NCBI GenBank assembly: GCA_021849995.1
Contig: JAJZSC010000161.1
Coordinates: 1-7,237, forward strand
Source: Bacillota bacterium
GTDB taxonomy: Bacteria > Bacillota > Desulfitobacteriia > Desulfitobacteriales > Desulfitobacteriaceae
Length of the DNA: 7,237 nucleotides
Reading direction: 5' to 3'
In this document: piece after piece, positions 5,438 through 7,237 of the stretch
How the letters are laid out: each line of letters begins with the position of its first letter
Position numbering within the stretch: the first letter of the stretch is position 1
Position numbers and translations under genes: made by a program
Notes under the pieces: generated by a model
Told to the model about the DNA's origin: nothing
Databases searched by the model: none
Seen by the model: only the letters and a program-made list of their open reading frames with translations

Positions 5438-5461
5438 ATATTACAGCATTTCTGCTAATAT
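5433..5461 (+). promoter_or_regulatory. Promoter of alaR-alaT
   Basis: TTGTTA (5433-5438) and TAATAT (5456-5461) are separated by exactly 17 bases. A TGC directly before the -10 makes it an extended -10 promoter. Transcription would begin near 5468, leaving a leader of about 29 bases that carries the ribosome site. Confidence 0.62.
5444..5457 (+). promoter_or_regulatory. Lrp-type operator over the alaR-alaT promoter
   Basis: CAGCA-TTTC-TGCTA is an inverted repeat whose halves fit the Lrp-box half-sites YAGHA and TDCTR, with a four-base rather than five-base centre. It covers the promoter spacer and the start of the -10, a good position for autorepression by AlaR. It is nested in a wider AT dyad (ATATTA before, TAATAT after). 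Confidence 0.5.
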
Positions 5462-5476
5462 GGTGTTATATTTTCC

Positions 5477-5485
5477 GGAAGGAGG
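5477..5485 (+). promoter_or_regulatory. Ribosome binding site supporting the GTG start of alaR
   Basis: GGAAGGAGG is an almost complete anti-16S match, 11 bases before the GTG at 5497. No ATG or other start in frame is nearer, so it supports the GTG. Confidence 0.75.
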
Positions 5486-5496
5486 CTTTTCAAGCG

Positions 5497-5994
5497 GTGT
5501 TATCAAGTGAAGACCGAAGATTGCTGGAAATTCTTTCTGAAGATTGCCGTCTCACCTATGAAGAACTCTCAGTCCAAACCGGTTTAACCGTAGAATACAT
5601 TAGCGAGCGGATTCGGAAATGGGAGGAAGACAAAGTAATTGTTCAATACCGGCCCCTTATCAACTGGGAACGTACAGGTCTCGAGCGGGTGTCAGCCATC
5701 ATAGACGTAAAAGTCCTGCCCCAAAGAGGTTATGGTTTTGATAAAATTGCCAAAAGGCTGCAAAAGTTTCCTGAGATCAAAGCCGTCTATCTCATGTCTG
5801 GGGGATACGATTTATCACTATTAGTCGAAGGACGTACGATGCAGGAAGTTGCTTTATTTGTGGCCGAGAAATTAGCTCCACTCGAGCACATTCAAAGTAC
5901 GGCAACCCATTTTATGCTTAGAAAGTACAAACAAGATGGAGTCAACTTTATGGGGGATGAAGAGGCGCCCCAACGCCTGGTGATTTCGCCATGA
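5497..5994 (+). CDS. alaR: Lrp/AsnC-family transcriptional regulator AlaR
   Basis: Lrp/AsnC proteins are DNA-binding regulators that sense amino acids. This 165-residue protein has an N-terminal winged helix-turn-helix (about residues 4-52; LTYEELSVQTGLTVEYISERIRKW) and a C-terminal RAM effector domain (about 65-145). The ligand-loop region is LMSGGYDLSLLV (99-110). It matches B. subtilis AlaR (YugG), from memory of that protein, along its length, including the segments VYLMSG.YDLS and THF.L.KYK.DG and the final Ser-Pro. Like YugG it is followed at once by the alanine transaminase gene: its TGA overlaps the next ATG (ATGA). It probably responds to alanine and controls its own operon through the dyad at 5444-5457; both points are inference. 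Start is GTG with a strong ribosome site at 5477-5485. Confidence 0.88.
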   Translation: MLSSEDRRLLEILSEDCRLTYEELSVQTGLTVEYISERIRKWEEDKVIVQYRPLINWERTGLERVSAIIDVKVLPQRGYGFDKIAKRLQKFPEIKAVYLMSGGYDLSLLVEGRTMQEVALFVAEKLAPLEHIQSTATHFMLRKYKQDGVNFMGDEEAPQRLVISP

Positions 5995-7151
5995 AAAACT
6001 ACCTTGCACCTCATGTCGCTAGTCTGCCGCCGTCTGGCATCAGAAAATTTTTCGACCTTGTCTCCACTATGAAGGATGTAATTTCTTTGGGTGTGGGGGA
6101 GCCTGATTTTGTCACTCCCTGGACTGTTCGTGAGAGTGGAATTTTTTCCCTTGAACAAGGTCAAACGATGTATACGAGTAATGCAGGGTTGCTCGAACTC
6201 CGACAGGAACTATCAAAACATATGCGTGACACGCTAGGGGTCGAATACGATCCGGAGGGTGAGATCCTAGTTACAGTCGGAGCCAGCGAAGCCGTCGACT
6301 TGGTTATGAGAGCGTTGTTAACACCTGGGGATGTTGCTTTAATCCCGGATCCAGCCTATGTGTCTTATGGTCCCTGTGCCATACTAACCGGTGCTCAAGT
6401 CAGCTATATTCCTACTAGAGCCTCTGAGGACTTCCGGTTGCGGGCGGACGACCTGGAACAGGCCTATACCCCAAACTCCAAACTTTTGGTTCTTTCCTAT
6501 CCCAACAACCCAACCGGCGCAATTATGACCAGAAACGATCTGTTGCCGATAGCCCGCTTTGTCTCGGAACACGATCTGATTGTATTATCCGATGAAATTT
6601 ATTCAGACCTTACTTACGACGGCACTCATACTGCCTTTGCCAGCCTGCCTTATATGCAAAACCGCACATTGCATGTCAGCGGCTTCTCTAAATCCTATGC
6701 CATGACCGGTTGGAGAGTTGGGTACGTGGCCGGACACCGTGATTTGATTTCAGCCTTAACCAGGATTCATCAATATACCATGCTTTGTGCACCAATCACT
6801 GCACAAGTGGCCGCCCTTGAAGCTTTGCGGTCTGCTGAAGGCGCCAAACGGGAGATGGTATCTACTTATGATCGTCGCCGGAGACTGATGGTGCATGGCT
6901 TTAGAAAAATGGGCTTATCTTGCTTTGAACCACTTGGCGCCTTCTACGTATTCCCAGATATTTCAAGGACTGGTTTATCATCTGAAGAGTTTGCCGAACA
7001 GTTACTGCTGGAAGAGAAGGTGGCAGTAGTTCCCGGTACTGCTTTTGGCCCCTCCGGAGAGGGTCATATCAGATGTTCTTATGCTTATTCCACTGAACAG
7101 ATTCAAGAAGCACTGGACCGGATAACCCGCTTTGTCCAAAAACGGATCTAA
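5991..7151 (+). CDS. alaT: Alanine transaminase AlaT-type class I/II aminotransferase
   Basis: This PLP enzyme moves amino groups between alanine and 2-oxoglutarate (by analogy with AlaT/YugH) in the cytoplasm, making alanine from pyruvate or the reverse. At 386 residues it equals YugH in length as I recall it, and the N-terminus LPPSGIRKFFDL and GVGEPDFVT are nearly the same. Fold-type I residues are all present: PNNPTG (171-176, Asn173), Asp201 and Tyr204 in SDEIY, the PLP-binding Lys234 in SGFSKSYAMTGWR, and Arg361 in RCSYA for the substrate carboxylate. The ATG overlaps the alaR stop (ATGA), with a weak GGTGAT at 5979-5984, so translation is probably coupled to alaR. A weak terminator follows its stop. 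Aromatic or aspartate transaminase activity cannot be excluded from sequence alone, but the AlaR partner favours alanine. Confidence 0.88.
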   Translation: MKNYLAPHVASLPPSGIRKFFDLVSTMKDVISLGVGEPDFVTPWTVRESGIFSLEQGQTMYTSNAGLLELRQELSKHMRDTLGVEYDPEGEILVTVGASEAVDLVMRALLTPGDVALIPDPAYVSYGPCAILTGAQVSYIPTRASEDFRLRADDLEQAYTPNSKLLVLSYPNNPTGAIMTRNDLLPIARFVSEHDLIVLSDEIYSDLTYDGTHTAFASLPYMQNRTLHVSGFSKSYAMTGWRVGYVAGHRDLISALTRIHQYTMLCAPITAQVAALEALRSAEGAKREMVSTYDRRRRLMVHGFRKMGLSCFEPLGAFYVFPDISRTGLSSEEFAEQLLLEEKVAVVPGTAFGPSGEGHIRCSYAYSTEQIQEALDRITRFVQKRI

Positions 7152-7176
7152 GTCCAATAATCTTAGGCTATTTTTT
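7148..7176 (+). terminator. Weak candidate terminator after alaT
   Basis: CTAAG, which overlaps the stop codon, can pair with CTTAG around nine bases, and TTTTTT follows at 7171-7176. The stem is only five pairs and AT-rich, so termination here alone would be inefficient. The stronger stem-loops downstream may complete it. Confidence 0.35.
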
Positions 7177-7196
7177 AATTAAGCTGCAGTATTAAA

Positions 7197-7237
7197 AGCC
7201 TGTTGAGGCTGATAGACGAAGAATCTTTGTTTATCAG
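7197..7237 (+). repeat. Two adjoining stem-loops at the right edge
   Basis: AGCCT-GTTG-AGGCT (7197-7210) is followed by a 13-pair stem CTGATAGACGAAG / CTTTGTTTATCAG closing on AAT (7209-7237), with two G-T wobbles. The two share bases 7209-7210. The second ends exactly at the window edge, so what follows (a T-run or not) cannot be seen. It may be the main terminator of alaR-alaT or of a convergent gene beyond the window. Confidence 0.5.

Noticed and set aside
5892..6164. Minus-strand frame across the alaR-alaT junction
   Set aside because: It is antisense to two well-supported genes and resembles no known protein.

Overview
The window looks like chromosomal DNA of an anaerobic, endospore-forming Firmicute. 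Evidence for this is a partial alpha/beta-type small acid-soluble spore protein (SASP) gene, a glycoside hydrolase 18 enzyme of the spore/cortex type, strong AGGAGG ribosome sites, and an AlaR-AlaT pair that closely resembles the Bacillus subtilis YugG-YugH pair. The moderate GC content and gene style suggest the Peptococcaceae (Desulfosporosinus/Desulfitobacterium-like), but this is a judgement from general resemblance, not a database result.

Layout. Positions 1-5264 hold a long minus-strand series. Read in the direction of transcription it is: fmdB-type zinc-ribbon protein, trmL-type tRNA 2'-O-methyltransferase, tagO/wecA-type GlcNAc-1-phosphate transferase, GH18 hydrolase, a decayed IS200/IS605 (TnpB) insertion, UPF0173 metallo-beta-lactamase-fold hydrolase, an intrinsic terminator, a small Cys-rich protein, and the SASP that runs off the left edge. 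Positions 5412-5461 form a control region between divergent transcripts. Positions 5497-7151 hold the plus-strand alaR-alaT operon, whose cistrons overlap by ATGA. Stem-loops fill the right edge.

How the genes work together. fmdB and trmL are 16 bp apart and probably cotranscribed from a TATAAT -10 at 5310-5315. tagO and the GH18 gene follow with 50-75 bp gaps and their own good ribosome sites. tagO starts undecaprenyl-linked cell-wall glycopolymer synthesis and GH18 acts on peptidoglycan-type glycans, so there is a loose envelope/spore theme. alaR probably controls itself and alaT: a dyad with Lrp-box half-sites covers the spacer and -10 of the promoter.

The least ordinary part is 1267-2460. 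It is a TnpB-only element with an intact RuvC catalytic triad and a well-preserved omega-RNA/right-end region. Its TnpB N-terminus is frameshifted and truncated, and the two ends carry related hairpins in the same orientation. I see no CRISPR array, tRNA, rRNA or clear new defence system. The rest is ordinary chromosomal gene content.
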